From Isoptericola cucumis (lineage in GTDB: Bacteria; Actinomycetota; Actinomycetes; Actinomycetales; Cellulomonadaceae): DNA of 64,000 nt. Shown piece by piece: positions 44,104-56,140 of the stretch. The notes beneath the pieces were generated by a model. The model had not been told where the DNA came from. It made no database searches and saw only the letters and a program-made list of their open reading frames with translations. The DNA is taken from contig NZ_BMDG01000006.1 of NCBI RefSeq assembly GCF_014635665.1, positions 124,001 through 188,000 on the forward strand. The letters run 5' to 3'. A program made the translations under genes and the position numbers. Position 1 is the stretch's first letter; each line of letters starts with the position of its first letter.

Positions 44104-44861
44104 CGGGCACGACGGTGGACGGGACGACCACGAGCGGGACGGCCACGCGCACGGTGCTGCGGGCCGAGGCCGTCTCGCGCGTCTTCGGCAGCGGCGCGGG
44201 CGAGGTGCGCGCCCTTGCGGACGTGTCGCTCGAGGTCGCGGCGGGCGAGCTGCTGGTCGTGGTGGGCCCGTCCGGCTCCGGCAAGTCGACGCTGCTGCAC
44301 CTGCTCGGCGGCCTCGACCGGCCCACCGCGGGCCGGGTGTGGCTCGACGGCTCGCCCGACGGCGCGGCGGGCGCGCGGGCTGACGCGGCCCGGGAGCTGT
44401 CGGCGATGAGCGAGGACGAGCTGCACGCGGTGCGCCGCGGCGAGATCGGGTTCGTCTTCCAGTCGTTCGGGCTGATCCCCGTCCTGTCGGCGGCGGAGAA
44501 CGTCGAGGTCCCGCTGCGCCTCGCCCGCACCGAGCCGGGGGACCGCGCGCGGCGGGTCGCGGCCGCGCTCGAGGCGGTGGGCCTGGCCGACCACGCCGGG
44601 CAGCGGCCGTACGAGCTCTCCGGCGGCCAGCAGCAGCGGGTCGGCATCGCGCGGGCGCTGGTGGACCGGCCCCGGGTGCTGCTCGCGGACGAGCCCACCG
44701 GCCAGCTGGACTCGGCGACGGCGACCGTCGTGATGGACCTGGTGCGCGGTCTGGTGCACGAGCGCGGGGTCGCGGCCGTGGTCACCACGCACGACCCGGA
44801 GCTCGTGGCGAGGGCCGACCGGGTGCTCGTGCTGCGTGACGGGCGCCTCGAGCCCGTCTGA
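44100..44861 (+). CDS. ABC transporter ATP-binding protein (LolD/MacB-like)
   Basis: The 253-residue ATPase shows Walker A GPSGSGKSTLLHLL, the Q-loop FVFQSFGLIPVLSA, signature LSGGQQQRVGIARAL, Walker B LLADEPTGQLD and TTHDPEL. An insert around DGAAGARADAARELSAMSEDELHAVRRGE lies before the Q-loop, as in LolD relatives. ATG 44100 overlaps the previous stop. With the 43162 ATPase it makes a probable heterodimer matched to the two permeases. It ends the operon, before the hairpin at 44884-44913. Confidence 0.9.
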
Positions 44862-44883
44862 CCGGATGAGCAGCGGGAACGTG

Positions 44884-44913
44884 CCGTGTCCCGGGCGTGG
44901 GAGCGTGACACGG
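44884..44913 (+). terminator. Hairpin after the FtsX-type operon
   Basis: CCGTGTC (44884-44890) and GACACGG (44907-44913) form a perfect seven-base stem 22 bases after the last stop codon. A further inverted repeat ACCGGAA/TTCCGGT lies at 44929-44951, which may belong to the control region of the next gene instead. Confidence 0.4.
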
Positions 44914-44970
44914 AGGTTGCGGCCAGATACCGGAATGGTCACGGTTCCGGTCACAAAGGGGACCAAGGGT

Positions 44971-44999
44971 ATGACCTGGGCCCCAGACGTGACTAGGCT
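44971..44999 (+). promoter_or_regulatory. Promoter of the peptide ABC importer
   Basis: ATGACC (44971-44976), a 17-base spacer and TAGGCT (44994-44999) are in register with the lipoprotein gene at 45089, giving a leader of about 80 bases. Confidence 0.45.
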
Positions 45000-45088
45000 C
45001 ACGGGCGCACAGTGCAGTGCGCGCGCTTGCGCCTGCATCCTCGCCGTGGTTTCACCTCCGCGGTGAGCGACTCAACTCAGGAGGACAC

Positions 45089-46711
45089 GTGACACCTCGA
45101 CGACGACTTGCAGGGATCGGGGCCTTTACCCTGACCTCGGCCCTGCTGCTGTCCGCGTGCGGCGGCGGCTCCGGTGACGACCCCGAGGCCGCGAACGAGG
45201 GCCCGAGCACCGGCATCGTCACCGTGAGCAACGGTGAGCCGCAGAACCCGCTCATCCCCACGATGACCAACGAGACCTACGGCTCCAAGGTCATCTCGAA
45301 CATCTTCGCCGGCCTGGTGTACTACGACGCCGAGGGCCAGGTGCACAACGAGATGGCCGAGTCCATCGAGTCCGAGGACAACCAGACCTGGACGATCACC
45401 CTCAAGGACGGGTGGACGTTCACCGACGGGACCCCGGTCACGGCGCAGAGCTACGTGGACGCCTGGAACTACGGTGCGAAGCTCTCGAACAAGCAGAACC
45501 TGTCGTACTTCTTCGAGCCCATCGAGGGCTTCTCGTACGACAAGGACTCCGAGCTGACGGGTCTCACGGTCGTGAGCGACACCGAGTTCACGGTGAAGCT
45601 CAACCAGCCCGAGTCGGACTTCCCGATGCGCCTGGGCTACGCCGCGTTCATGCCGCTGCCCGAGTCGTTCTTCGACGACCCGAAGGCGGCCGGCGAGACC
45701 CCGGTCGGCAACGGCCCGTACAAGGTCGAGACCTGGGAGCACAACTCCCTGATCGAGCTGCGCCCGAACGAGGACTACAAGGGCGAGCGCACCGTGCAGA
45801 ACGGCGGTGTCGACCTGATGGCCTACACCGAGGAGGACACGGCGTACAACGACCTCCTCGGGGGTTCGCTGGACATCGTCACCAACGTGCCGTCGTCGTC
45901 GTTCGCGACGTTCGAGGACGAGCTCGGCGAGCGGGCCGTCAACCAGCCCTCCGCCGTCATCCAGGTCATCAACGTCCCGGAGTACGTCAAGGAGTTCCAG
46001 GGCGAGGCCGGCACCCTGCGCCGCGAGGCGATCTCGATGGCCATCGACCGCGACCAGATCACCGAGACGATCTACAACGGCTCGCGCACCCCGGCCACCG
46101 ACTTCACCTCGCCGGTCATCGACGGCTGGACCGAGGAGCTGCCGGGCAACGAGGTGCTCAAGTACGACGCCGCGGCGGCGAAGAAGCTGTGGGACGAGGC
46201 CGAGGCCATGGACCCGGTCGGCGCCGACTTCACGCTGCAGATCGCCTCGAACGCCGACTCCGACCACCAGACCTGGGTGGACGCGGTCTGCAACAACGTC
46301 CGCAGCGCGCTCGAGATCGGCTGCGAGTTCGACCCGTACCCCACGTTCGACGAGTTCCTCGACGCGCGTGACAACGACGCCATCTCCGGCATCTTCCGTG
46401 GCGGCTGGCAGGCCGACTACCCGGCGATGAGCAACTTCCTCGGGCCGATCTACGGCACGGGCGCGGGCTCGAACGACATGGGCTACTCCAACAAGGAGTT
46501 CGACGCCAAGCTCAAGGAGGGCAACGGCGCGGAGACCCCGGAGCAGGCGATCGAGGCGTACAAGGAGGCCCAGACGATCCTCCTCGAGGACATGCCTGGC
46601 ATCCCGCTGTGGTACCAGAACGTCACCGCCGGCTACTCCGAGGCGGTCGACAACGTCGTCTTCGGCTGGGACAGCGACCCGCTGCTCTACCAGGTGACGA
46701 AGTCCGAGTGA
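45089..46711 (+). CDS. Peptide ABC transporter substrate-binding lipoprotein
   Basis: The 540-residue protein is a family 5 (OppA/DppA) binding protein. A lipoprotein signal (RRRLAGIGAFTLTSALLLSAC, lipobox LSAC, Cys about 22) precedes a Gly/Ser linker. The conserved core includes DGWTFTDGTPVTAQSYVDAWNYG, GNGPYKVETWEHNS and AMAIDRDQI-like SMAIDRDQITETIYNG. The GTG at 45089 follows AGGAGG (45079-45084); earlier starts lie in the leader. It captures oligopeptides outside the membrane for the permeases encoded next. A stable hairpin separates it from them, suggesting that it is made in excess. Confidence 0.94.
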   Translation: MTPRRRLAGIGAFTLTSALLLSACGGGSGDDPEAANEGPSTGIVTVSNGEPQNPLIPTMTNETYGSKVISNIFAGLVYYDAEGQVHNEMAESIESEDNQTWTITLKDGWTFTDGTPVTAQSYVDAWNYGAKLSNKQNLSYFFEPIEGFSYDKDSELTGLTVVSDTEFTVKLNQPESDFPMRLGYAAFMPLPESFFDDPKAAGETPVGNGPYKVETWEHNSLIELRPNEDYKGERTVQNGGVDLMAYTEEDTAYNDLLGGSLDIVTNVPSSSFATFEDELGERAVNQPSAVIQVINVPEYVKEFQGEAGTLRREAISMAIDRDQITETIYNGSRTPATDFTSPVIDGWTEELPGNEVLKYDAAAAKKLWDEAEAMDPVGADFTLQIASNADSDHQTWVDAVCNNVRSALEIGCEFDPYPTFDEFLDARDNDAISGIFRGGWQADYPAMSNFLGPIYGTGAGSNDMGYSNKEFDAKLKEGNGAETPEQAIEAYKEAQTILLEDMPGIPLWYQNVTAGYSEAVDNVVFGWDSDPLLYQVTKSE

Positions 46712-46744
46712 CGTCCTTGACGAATCGGTTCTGACTCGGCACGG

Positions 46745-46795
46745 CCGGCTCAGCGCTCGTGGACCGGTGCTCCCGGACCGCGAGCGCTGAGCCGG
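46745..46795 (+). terminator. Large hairpin between binding-protein and permease genes
   Basis: A perfect 15-bp stem (46745-46759 with 46781-46795, CCGGCTCAGCGCTCG and its complement) has a 21-base loop. A second 9-bp hairpin follows at 46815-46843. There is no U-tract. These probably protect the lipoprotein mRNA and damp read-through into the permease genes, rather than ending all transcription. Confidence 0.6.
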
Positions 46796-46975
46796 ACCGT
46801 CGATTCGGAGCCGACCGACCGCGTCCTGTAACGTCGCGGTCGGCCACCCGACGGTGAGGGGCGGGGAGTGCCGACGGTGCACCCCCCGCCCCCGACCTTG
46901 TCCGGGCGACGTGGCCCGGACACCATGAACCCGTAGCCCGGGGTACCCCCCGGAGCCAACGAGGAGACAACACGC

Positions 46976-47894
<919 letters not shown>

Positions 47895-47902
<8 letters not shown>

Positions 47903-48872
47903 GAACCGCACCGAGACCCTGCCCGGCGGGCGCCGACCGCGCCCCGGCCAGGAGCACTTCGCCGCCGAGCTCGACGAGGGTGGCCTCGGCGCCGTCGACG
48001 CCGTCAGCACCACCGACGCGCCGTCCAGCCTCTGGCGGGACGCGTGGCGCGACATGCGCCGCCGCCCGATGTTCTGGGTCGCGTCCGCCATCATCGTCCT
48101 CGTCGTGATCGTCGCGGCGTTCCCCGGCTGGTTCACCGACATCCACCCGCGGTTCGACTGCAACCTGGCCGACTCGCTGGGGGCCCCCGAGCCGGGGCAC
48201 CCGTTCGGCTACGACAAGCAGGGCTGCGACATCTTCTCCCGGACCCTGTACGGCGCACGGGCCTCGGTGCTCGTGGGCGTGATGGCCACCGCGATGGTGG
48301 TCCTCCTCGGGACGACGATGGGCGCCGTCGCCGGCTACTTCGGCGGCTGGTTCGACGCCATCCTGTCGCGCATCACCGACATCTTCTTCGCGATCCCGCT
48401 GGTGCTGGCCGCCATCGTCATCATGTCGATCACGACCAACCGCACGAGCTTCACGGTGGCGTTCGTGCTCGCGGCGTTCGGATGGACGTCCATCGCCCGC
48501 ATCAGCCGAGGCACCGTGATGTCGGTGAAGAACAACGAGTTCGTCACGGCGGCGAAGTCCCTCGGGATGGGGCGCGGCGGCATCCTGCTCAAGCACGTGC
48601 TGCCGAACTCGGCCGCGCCGATCATCGTCTACGCGACGGTCGCGCTGGGTACGTTCATCGTGGCGGAGGCGACGCTGAGCTTCCTCGGCATCGGCCTGCC
48701 GCCGAGCACGGTCTCGTGGGGTGGCGACATCTCGCAGGCCCAGAACGCGATCCGCCAGGCGCCGCAGATCCTCTTCTACCCGGCCGGGGGCCTGGCCCTC
48801 ACGGTGCTCGGCTTCATCATGATGGGCGACGTCGTGCGCGACGCCCTCGACCCGAAGGCACGGAAGCGATGA
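47895..48872 (+). CDS. oppC: Peptide ABC transporter permease (OppC/DppC type)
   Basis: The 325-residue permease has a 45-residue cytoplasmic lead, a first helix MFWVASAIIVLVVIVAAFPGWF, and a periplasmic loop with GHPFGYDKQGCDIFSRTLYGARASVLVG. The EAA loop NNEFVTAAKSLGMGRGGILLKHVLPNSAAPI and the ending FLGIGLPPSTVSWGGDIS follow. All are DppC marks. It pairs with OppB and ends in an ATGA overlap with the ATPase gene. Confidence 0.93.
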
Positions 48873-50629
48873 CGACACAGTTCCCAGTCACCGGCGGCGG
48901 GCTGCCGACGGGCCGGCCCGCCGGGACGAGCTACGACGCGGGCACCGACAAGCCGCTGCTCCAGATCAGCGACCTCGAGGTCTCCTTCACCACCGGTGTG
49001 GGGGAGGTCAAGGCCGTGCGGGGGGTCGACATCACGGTCTACCCCGGGCAGTCGGTCGCGATCGTCGGCGAGTCGGGCTCCGGCAAGTCCACCACGGCGC
49101 ACGCCGTCATCGACCTGCTGCCCGGCACGGGCAAGGTCACCGGCGGCTCCATCACGTTCGACGGCCGCGAGATCGTCGGCCTGCCGCGCGTCGAGATGGA
49201 GGCCATGCGCGGCCGCGACATCGGCCTCGTGCCGCAGGACCCGATGTCCAACCTCAACCCGGTGTGGCGCATCGGCACCCAGATCGACGAGGCGCTGCGG
49301 GCCAACGGGTTCGAGGGTGGACGGGCCGAGCGCAAGGAGCGGGTGGCGGGCCTCCTGGCCGAGGCGGGCCTGCCCGACGCGGCGCGGCGCGCCCGCCAGT
49401 TCCCGCACGAGTTCTCGGGCGGCATGCGCCAGCGGTCGCTGATCGCCATCGGCCTCGCGGCCCGGCCCAAGCTGCTCATCGCGGACGAGCCGACGTCGGC
49501 GCTGGACGTGACGGTGCAGCGGCAGATCCTCGACCACCTCGAGGTCCTCACGCAGGAGCTGGGCACCGCCGTCCTGTTCATCACCCACGACCTGGGCCTG
49601 GCCGCCGAGCGCGCCGAGCACCTCGTGGTGATGTTCAAGGGGCGCGTCGTGGAGTCGGGGCCGGCCCGCCAGATCCTGGCCGACCCGCAGCACCCGTACA
49701 CCAAGCGGCTGGTGTCCTCGGCACCGTCGCTGGCGTCGCGCCGCATCCAGGTGGCGCGCGAGGAGGGTGCCACCCCGGACGAGCTGCTCAGCCACCACGC
49801 CGACGGCGAGGAGACCCGGCGCCGCCCGATCGTGCAGGTGCGCGACCTCACCAAGGTCTTCCAGATCCGCGGGGCCCGGCCGGGGGCGTCCAGCGACTTC
49901 ACGGCCGTCGACAACGTGAGCTTCACGCTCCCGCGCGGCGAGACGCTCGCCCTGGTGGGGGAGTCGGGCTCCGGCAAGTCCACGGCGGCCAACATGGTGC
50001 TCGGGCTCCTCGAGCCGACGTCGGGCGTCGTCGAGTTCGACGGCACGGACGTGGCGGGCCTGTCGCCCAAGGAGCAGTTCGCGTTCCGGCGGCGGATCCA
50101 GCCGGTGTTCCAGAACCCGTACGGCTCGCTCGACCCGATGTTCTCGATCTTCAGCTCCATCGAGGAGCCGCTGCGGCTGCACCAGGTCGGAAGCAAGAAG
50201 GAGCGTGAGGCGCGGGTCCGAGAGCTCCTGGACCTCGTGTCGCTGCCGGCGTCGACCATGCGGCGCTTCCCCAACGAGCTGTCGGGCGGCCAGCGCCAGC
50301 GCATCGCGATCGCGCGCGCCCTGGCGCTCAAGCCGGAGGTCATCGTCCTCGACGAGGCGGTCTCCGCGCTGGACGTGCTGGTCCAGGCGCAGATCCTGGA
50401 GCTGCTCGGCAGCCTGCAGGACGAGCTCGGCCTGTCGTACCTGTTCATCACGCACGACCTCGCGGTGGTGCGCCAGATCGCCGACTCCGTCGTCGTGATG
50501 CAGAACGGCCAGGTCGTGGAGTACGCGTCCACCGACGCCGTGTTCGACAACCCGCGTCAGCAGTACACGCGGGACCTGCTCGCCGCCATCCCCGGCGCGG
50601 GGCTGGAGGACGCGAAGATCGCGGGCTGA
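48869..50629 (+). CDS. Fused peptide ABC transporter ATPase (OppD-OppF)
   Basis: The 586-residue protein carries two ATPase domains in one chain. The first (about 30-300) has GESGSGKSTTAHAV, FSGGMRQRSLIAIG and LLIADEPTSALD. The second (about 320-575) has GESGSGKSTAANMV, LSGGQRQRIAIARAL and VIVLDEAVSALD. Each half has the HPYTKRL/QQYTRDLL-type tail of OppD and OppF. The fusion replaces two separate subunits and completes the importer. ATG 48869 overlaps the oppC stop. The terminator at 50655 follows. Confidence 0.94.
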   Translation: MTTQFPVTGGGLPTGRPAGTSYDAGTDKPLLQISDLEVSFTTGVGEVKAVRGVDITVYPGQSVAIVGESGSGKSTTAHAVIDLLPGTGKVTGGSITFDGREIVGLPRVEMEAMRGRDIGLVPQDPMSNLNPVWRIGTQIDEALRANGFEGGRAERKERVAGLLAEAGLPDAARRARQFPHEFSGGMRQRSLIAIGLAARPKLLIADEPTSALDVTVQRQILDHLEVLTQELGTAVLFITHDLGLAAERAEHLVVMFKGRVVESGPARQILADPQHPYTKRLVSSAPSLASRRIQVAREEGATPDELLSHHADGEETRRRPIVQVRDLTKVFQIRGARPGASSDFTAVDNVSFTLPRGETLALVGESGSGKSTAANMVLGLLEPTSGVVEFDGTDVAGLSPKEQFAFRRRIQPVFQNPYGSLDPMFSIFSSIEEPLRLHQVGSKKEREARVRELLDLVSLPASTMRRFPNELSGGQRQRIAIARALALKPEVIVLDEAVSALDVLVQAQILELLGSLQDELGLSYLFITHDLAVVRQIADSVVVMQNGQVVEYASTDAVFDNPRQQYTRDLLAAIPGAGLEDAKIAG

Positions 50630-50654
50630 GCTCCCGCAGCACCCGATCGGACGC

Positions 50655-50700
50655 ACGCCGGTGGGGCCGGACCACGCACGTGGTCCGGCCCCACCGGCGT
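50655..50700 (+). terminator. Strong terminator after the peptide importer
   Basis: A perfect 21-bp stem (50655-50675 with 50680-50700) with the four-base loop GCAC starts 26 bases after the ATPase stop. TGCTGCGTTT follows it. This is the most stable hairpin I noticed in the window. Confidence 0.85.
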
Positions 50701-50743
50701 TGCTGCGTTTGCCGGTGCCCCAGGTGGGGGGAAGTGTGAACCC

Positions 50744-52528
50744 ATGACACGGACCGAGACGACACATGCCGCGAGGCGGGCGTCGACCCTGGCCCGCGGC
50801 GTCTTCTACCCGGCGGCGGGGATCATCGTGCTGTTCGTCCTGCTCGCGGTCTTCGCGACGGAGGCCACGACGAACGTCATGGCAACCTTGCAGGGCGAGG
50901 TGATCGGTGTCTTCGGCTGGTACTACGTGCTGATCGTCGCGGGCTTCGTCGTCTTCGCGATCTGGATGGGTCTGAGCCGGTTCGGCGACATCGTGCTGGG
51001 CCCGGACGACGAGGAGCCCGACTTCAAGCTGCCGGTGTGGTTCTCCATGCTGTTCGCCACGGGGATGGGCATCGGCCTCGTCTACTTCGGCGTGGCGGAG
51101 CCGCTGTCGCACTTCGAGACCCCGAAGCCCGGTGTGACCGGCGACGACGCCGCGCTCGCGCAGTCCGCGATCGGGCAGACGTATCTGCACTGGGGCATCC
51201 ACGCGTGGGCGATCTACGTGGTGGCGGGCCTGGCGCTCGCCTACGCGATCCACCGCAAGGGGAGGCCGGTGTCGATCCGCTGGGCGCTCGAGCCGCTCCT
51301 CGGCGACCGGGTCAAGGGCAGGCTGGGGGACGCCATCGACGTGGTCGCCATCATCGGCACGGTGTTCGGCGTGGCGACGTCGCTCGGGTTCGGCGTCCTG
51401 CAGGTGTCCAACGGGCTCGAATTCCTCGGCGCCGTCGACCAGGCGTCGATAGCGCTGCAGATCGGCCTCATCGCCGCCATCACGGCCGTCGCGGCCCTGT
51501 CGGTCGCGTCGGGCCTCTCCAAGGGCATCAAGTGGCTCTCGAACGGGAACATGGTCCTGGCAGGCGTGGTGCTCGGCGTCGTCATCGTGCTAGGCCCCAC
51601 CCTGTTCCTCCTGCGCGAGTGGGTGCAGTCGTTCGGCTACTACTTCGCCAACGTGATCCAGCTGACGTTCGACACGTTGGCGTTCCGGGGGGACGAGGGC
51701 CTGGCCTGGGAGTCGAGCTGGACGATCTTCTACTGGGGCTGGTGGATGTCGTGGGCACCGTTCGTCGGGGTCTTCATCGCGCGCATCTCGCGGGGACGCA
51801 CCGTGCGCGAGTTCGTGCTCGGAACCCTCGCCGTGCCGATGGTCGTCACCACGATCTGGTTCAGCGTCTTCGGCGGCGCCGGGCTGAACCAGGAGATCGC
51901 CGAGCCCGGCAGCATGCTCGCCACCCTGCCCGACGGGACGGAGGGGGTGAACACGGACACGGCGATGTTCCAGCTCTTCGACACGCTCCCCGGCGGGGGC
52001 GCGTGGCTGTCCGTCGCGGCGATCGTGCTGGTCATCGTCTTCTTCGTCACGTCGTCCGACTCCGGGTCGTTCGTCGTCGACATGCTCGCGAACGGCGGCG
52101 ACCCCAACCCGCCGCTGTGGAGCAGGCTGTTCTGGGCGATCCTCGAGGGGCTGGTCGCGGCCGCCCTGCTCCTGGCCGGCGGCCTCAGCGCGCTCCAGAC
52201 CACCGCGATCCTCATCGCCCTGCCCTTCTCCCTCGTGCTGATCGGCATGGCCGTGTCCGTCGTCAAGGAGCTGAGTGCCGAGCACCGGCTCATCGTGCGC
52301 GCCGAGAGACGCGCGGCCCGGGCGGAGCTGACGCAGGACGTCACCGAGAAGGTGGCGACGACGCTCGCGGGGCGGTGGGAGAACGTCCTGCCGCCGGCAC
52401 CGGGGGCGTTGCGGCTGCGGCTGCCCCGGAGACGGGCCCCCGGGCAGGGAGCGGCTCCACCGCCGGGGGACGGCGCGGCAGGGTCGGGTGGGTCACAGGC
52501 GCCGTCGGGACCCGACCCGTCCGGGTAA
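50744..52528 (+). CDS. BCCT-family betaine/choline/carnitine transporter
   Basis: The 594-residue protein has about twelve helices and the BCCT signatures: WFSMLFATGMGIGLVYFGVAEPLSHF, YLHWGIHAWAIY and the tryptophan-rich FYWGWWMSWAPFVGVFIARISRGRTVREF. FFVTSSDSGSFVVDML follows. These carriers import glycine betaine, choline or carnitine with Na+ or H+ against osmotic stress. The last 70 residues are a basic and Pro/Gly-rich cytoplasmic tail, as in osmosensing members such as BetP. ATG 50744 follows a purine-rich GGGGGGAAG. Confidence 0.94.
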   Translation: MTRTETTHAARRASTLARGVFYPAAGIIVLFVLLAVFATEATTNVMATLQGEVIGVFGWYYVLIVAGFVVFAIWMGLSRFGDIVLGPDDEEPDFKLPVWFSMLFATGMGIGLVYFGVAEPLSHFETPKPGVTGDDAALAQSAIGQTYLHWGIHAWAIYVVAGLALAYAIHRKGRPVSIRWALEPLLGDRVKGRLGDAIDVVAIIGTVFGVATSLGFGVLQVSNGLEFLGAVDQASIALQIGLIAAITAVAALSVASGLSKGIKWLSNGNMVLAGVVLGVVIVLGPTLFLLREWVQSFGYYFANVIQLTFDTLAFRGDEGLAWESSWTIFYWGWWMSWAPFVGVFIARISRGRTVREFVLGTLAVPMVVTTIWFSVFGGAGLNQEIAEPGSMLATLPDGTEGVNTDTAMFQLFDTLPGGGAWLSVAAIVLVIVFFVTSSDSGSFVVDMLANGGDPNPPLWSRLFWAILEGLVAAALLLAGGLSALQTTAILIALPFSLVLIGMAVSVVKELSAEHRLIVRAERRAARAELTQDVTEKVATTLAGRWENVLPPAPGALRLRLPRRRAPGQGAAPPPGDGAAGSGGSQAPSGPDPSG

Positions 52529-52585
52529 GATGGGTGGGCCCCGGATCGTGGGCGCCCTCCCTCTCGATGGAAATGAGACCCCTTG

Positions 52586-54496
<1,911 letters not shown>

Positions 54497-54515
54497 CGAT
54501 GACGCGCGGGGACCG

Positions 54516-55505
54516 ATGACGCAGGACGGCGGGCCGTCGCTCCTGCCCGAGGGGCCGCTCCTGGCGGTGCACGCGCACCCGGACGACGAGACGTTGTCGA
54601 CCGGGGCGCTGCTCGCCGCCTGGGCGCACCGCGGGCAGCCCGTGACGGTCGTGACCTGCACCCGCGGGGAGCGCGGCGAGGTCATCGACACCGCGCACCA
54701 CCGCACGGGGCTCGCCCGCCTCGAGGGCGACCCCCGCGCGCTGGCCGCCCACCGCGAGCACGAGGTGGCGACGGCCCTCGACGCGCTCGGCGTGTCCGAC
54801 CACGCCTTCCTCGACACCGTGCCGGCGGGCCCGCCCGTGTCCCGGTTCGAGGACTCGGGGATGCAGTGGGTGGCGCCCGGCGTCGCGGGGCCGGGGGCCG
54901 ACGCCCCCGCCACGGCGCTGAGCCGCGTCCCGCTCGACGACGCGGCGGTCCGCCTCGCCGCCGTCCTGCGCGACCGGCGCCCCGCCGTCGTCGTGTCGTA
55001 CGAGCCGCGCGGGGGATACGGGCACCCGGACCACGTGCGGACCTACGAGGTGACCGTGCGGGCCGTGGCCCTCGCCGCCGACCCTGCCGCGCCCGTGCCG
55101 GGGGAGCCCTGGCTCGTGCCCGAGCGCTGGGAGGCGGTCGCCCCGGCGGCGGAGGTGCGCGCCGCCCGTCGCGCTCTCGCGGCCGACGCCGTGGCACGCA
55201 CGCTCGCGCACGACGTCGGGCTCTCGTTCCCCGACCCGGACGAGTCGTTGCCGCCGGTCGCGAAGGACGACGCCGGGCTCGCGGGCGCCGCGACCGTCCG
55301 CGTGGCGGTGGCACCCGTCCTCGAGCCGCTCCTCGCCGCGATGCGCGGTCACGCGACGCAGGTGCAGCACGCGACACGGGTCGCTGCGGACGGGGAACCC
55401 CGCGACGGGCTCCTCGGCTGGTACGCGCTGAGCAACGACGTCCTCGCGCCCGTCCTCGCGCACGAGACGTACGTGCGTCACGCACCGGTAGGCTCGCCGC
55501 GATGA
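54516..55505 (+). CDS. mshB: Mycothiol biosynthesis deacetylase MshB
   Basis: The 329-residue zinc enzyme deacetylates GlcNAc-inositol, the second committed step to mycothiol, the actinobacterial redox thiol. The LmbE/PIG-L fold is seen in LLAVHAHPDDETLSTGALL (zinc ligands His and Asp-Asp, about 18-23), TCTRGERGEV, and the third ligand GHPDHVRT near 170. The C-terminal AMRGHATQV matches MshB rather than mycothiol conjugate amidase. It is followed, with an ATGA overlap, by a membrane protein as in mycobacteria. Confidence 0.92.
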   Translation: MTQDGGPSLLPEGPLLAVHAHPDDETLSTGALLAAWAHRGQPVTVVTCTRGERGEVIDTAHHRTGLARLEGDPRALAAHREHEVATALDALGVSDHAFLDTVPAGPPVSRFEDSGMQWVAPGVAGPGADAPATALSRVPLDDAAVRLAAVLRDRRPAVVVSYEPRGGYGHPDHVRTYEVTVRAVALAADPAAPVPGEPWLVPERWEAVAPAAEVRAARRALAADAVARTLAHDVGLSFPDPDESLPPVAKDDAGLAGAATVRVAVAPVLEPLLAAMRGHATQVQHATRVAADGEPRDGLLGWYALSNDVLAPVLAHETYVRHAPVGSPR

Positions 55506-55924
55506 GCAGCACCCAGCCGGCCACTGCCGGAGACCCGGTCCCGGCCAGCGGGCGTCCCGCCCGGGCGCGCTGGTACGCCCTCGCCGGCCGCGCGGTCCTG
55601 GCCCTCGTCCTGGGCGCCACGGTGGGCATGCTGGGGACGGTCGCGCACCGGACCCAGTGGCAGGACCTGCCCGTGGGCATCGTCCTCGCCCTCGCCATCA
55701 CGCTCTCGACGGCGGTGCTGTGCCGCGCCTGGTCGGGTCTCGGGACCATGCTGGCCGCCGGCGCCGGGTGGGTGCTGGCGGTGCAGGTCCTGGCGCTCGA
55801 GGGCCCCGGGGGCGACGTGCTGGTGCCGGCGCAGGCGGTCGGCCTGGTGTGGACGTACGGCGGGATGGCGATGTTCCTCGTCGCCGCGTTCCTGCCGCGG
55901 CGGTGGTTCACCGACCGCGGCTGA
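55502..55924 (+). CDS. Membrane protein coupled to mshB (DUF6113/Rv1171-like)
   Basis: The 140-residue protein has four hydrophobic helices: ALAGRAVLALVLGATVGML, LPVGIVLALAITLSTAVLC, GLGTMLAAGAGWVLAVQVLAL and VGLVWTYGGMAMFLVAAFL. It overlaps mshB by ATGA. The same position, size and topology are known for the gene after mshB in mycobacteria, so it is likely the orthologue. Its role is unknown; a -10-like TAGGCT lies seven bases upstream, so it may also be transcribed alone. Confidence 0.8.
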   Translation: MSSTQPATAGDPVPASGRPARARWYALAGRAVLALVLGATVGMLGTVAHRTQWQDLPVGIVLALAITLSTAVLCRAWSGLGTMLAAGAGWVLAVQVLALEGPGGDVLVPAQAVGLVWTYGGMAMFLVAAFLPRRWFTDRG

Positions 55925-56140
55925 CCCGCCGTGGGCAGGGGGTTGTGTCCGTCCTGTGGACGCCTGCCCCTCGTGATGACCGCTCTGTAACGAAGTGGGT
56001 CCGGTTTGGGTTTTTCATCCTGGGTTCGCCGCAATCTGCGCGGCGCCCCCGAGTAGGATCCTGCACGCGGGGGAGACCCCCGCACCCACCGACCGTCCGG
56101 GGCCTCGAGCCCCGTCCTCGAGCCCCCCACGGAGCCGTCC

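Noticed and set aside
48044-48868. N-terminal extension of the fused peptide-transporter ATPase into oppC
   Set aside because: The extra residues are out-of-frame oppC. ATG 48869 at the ATGA junction gives a proper ATPase start.
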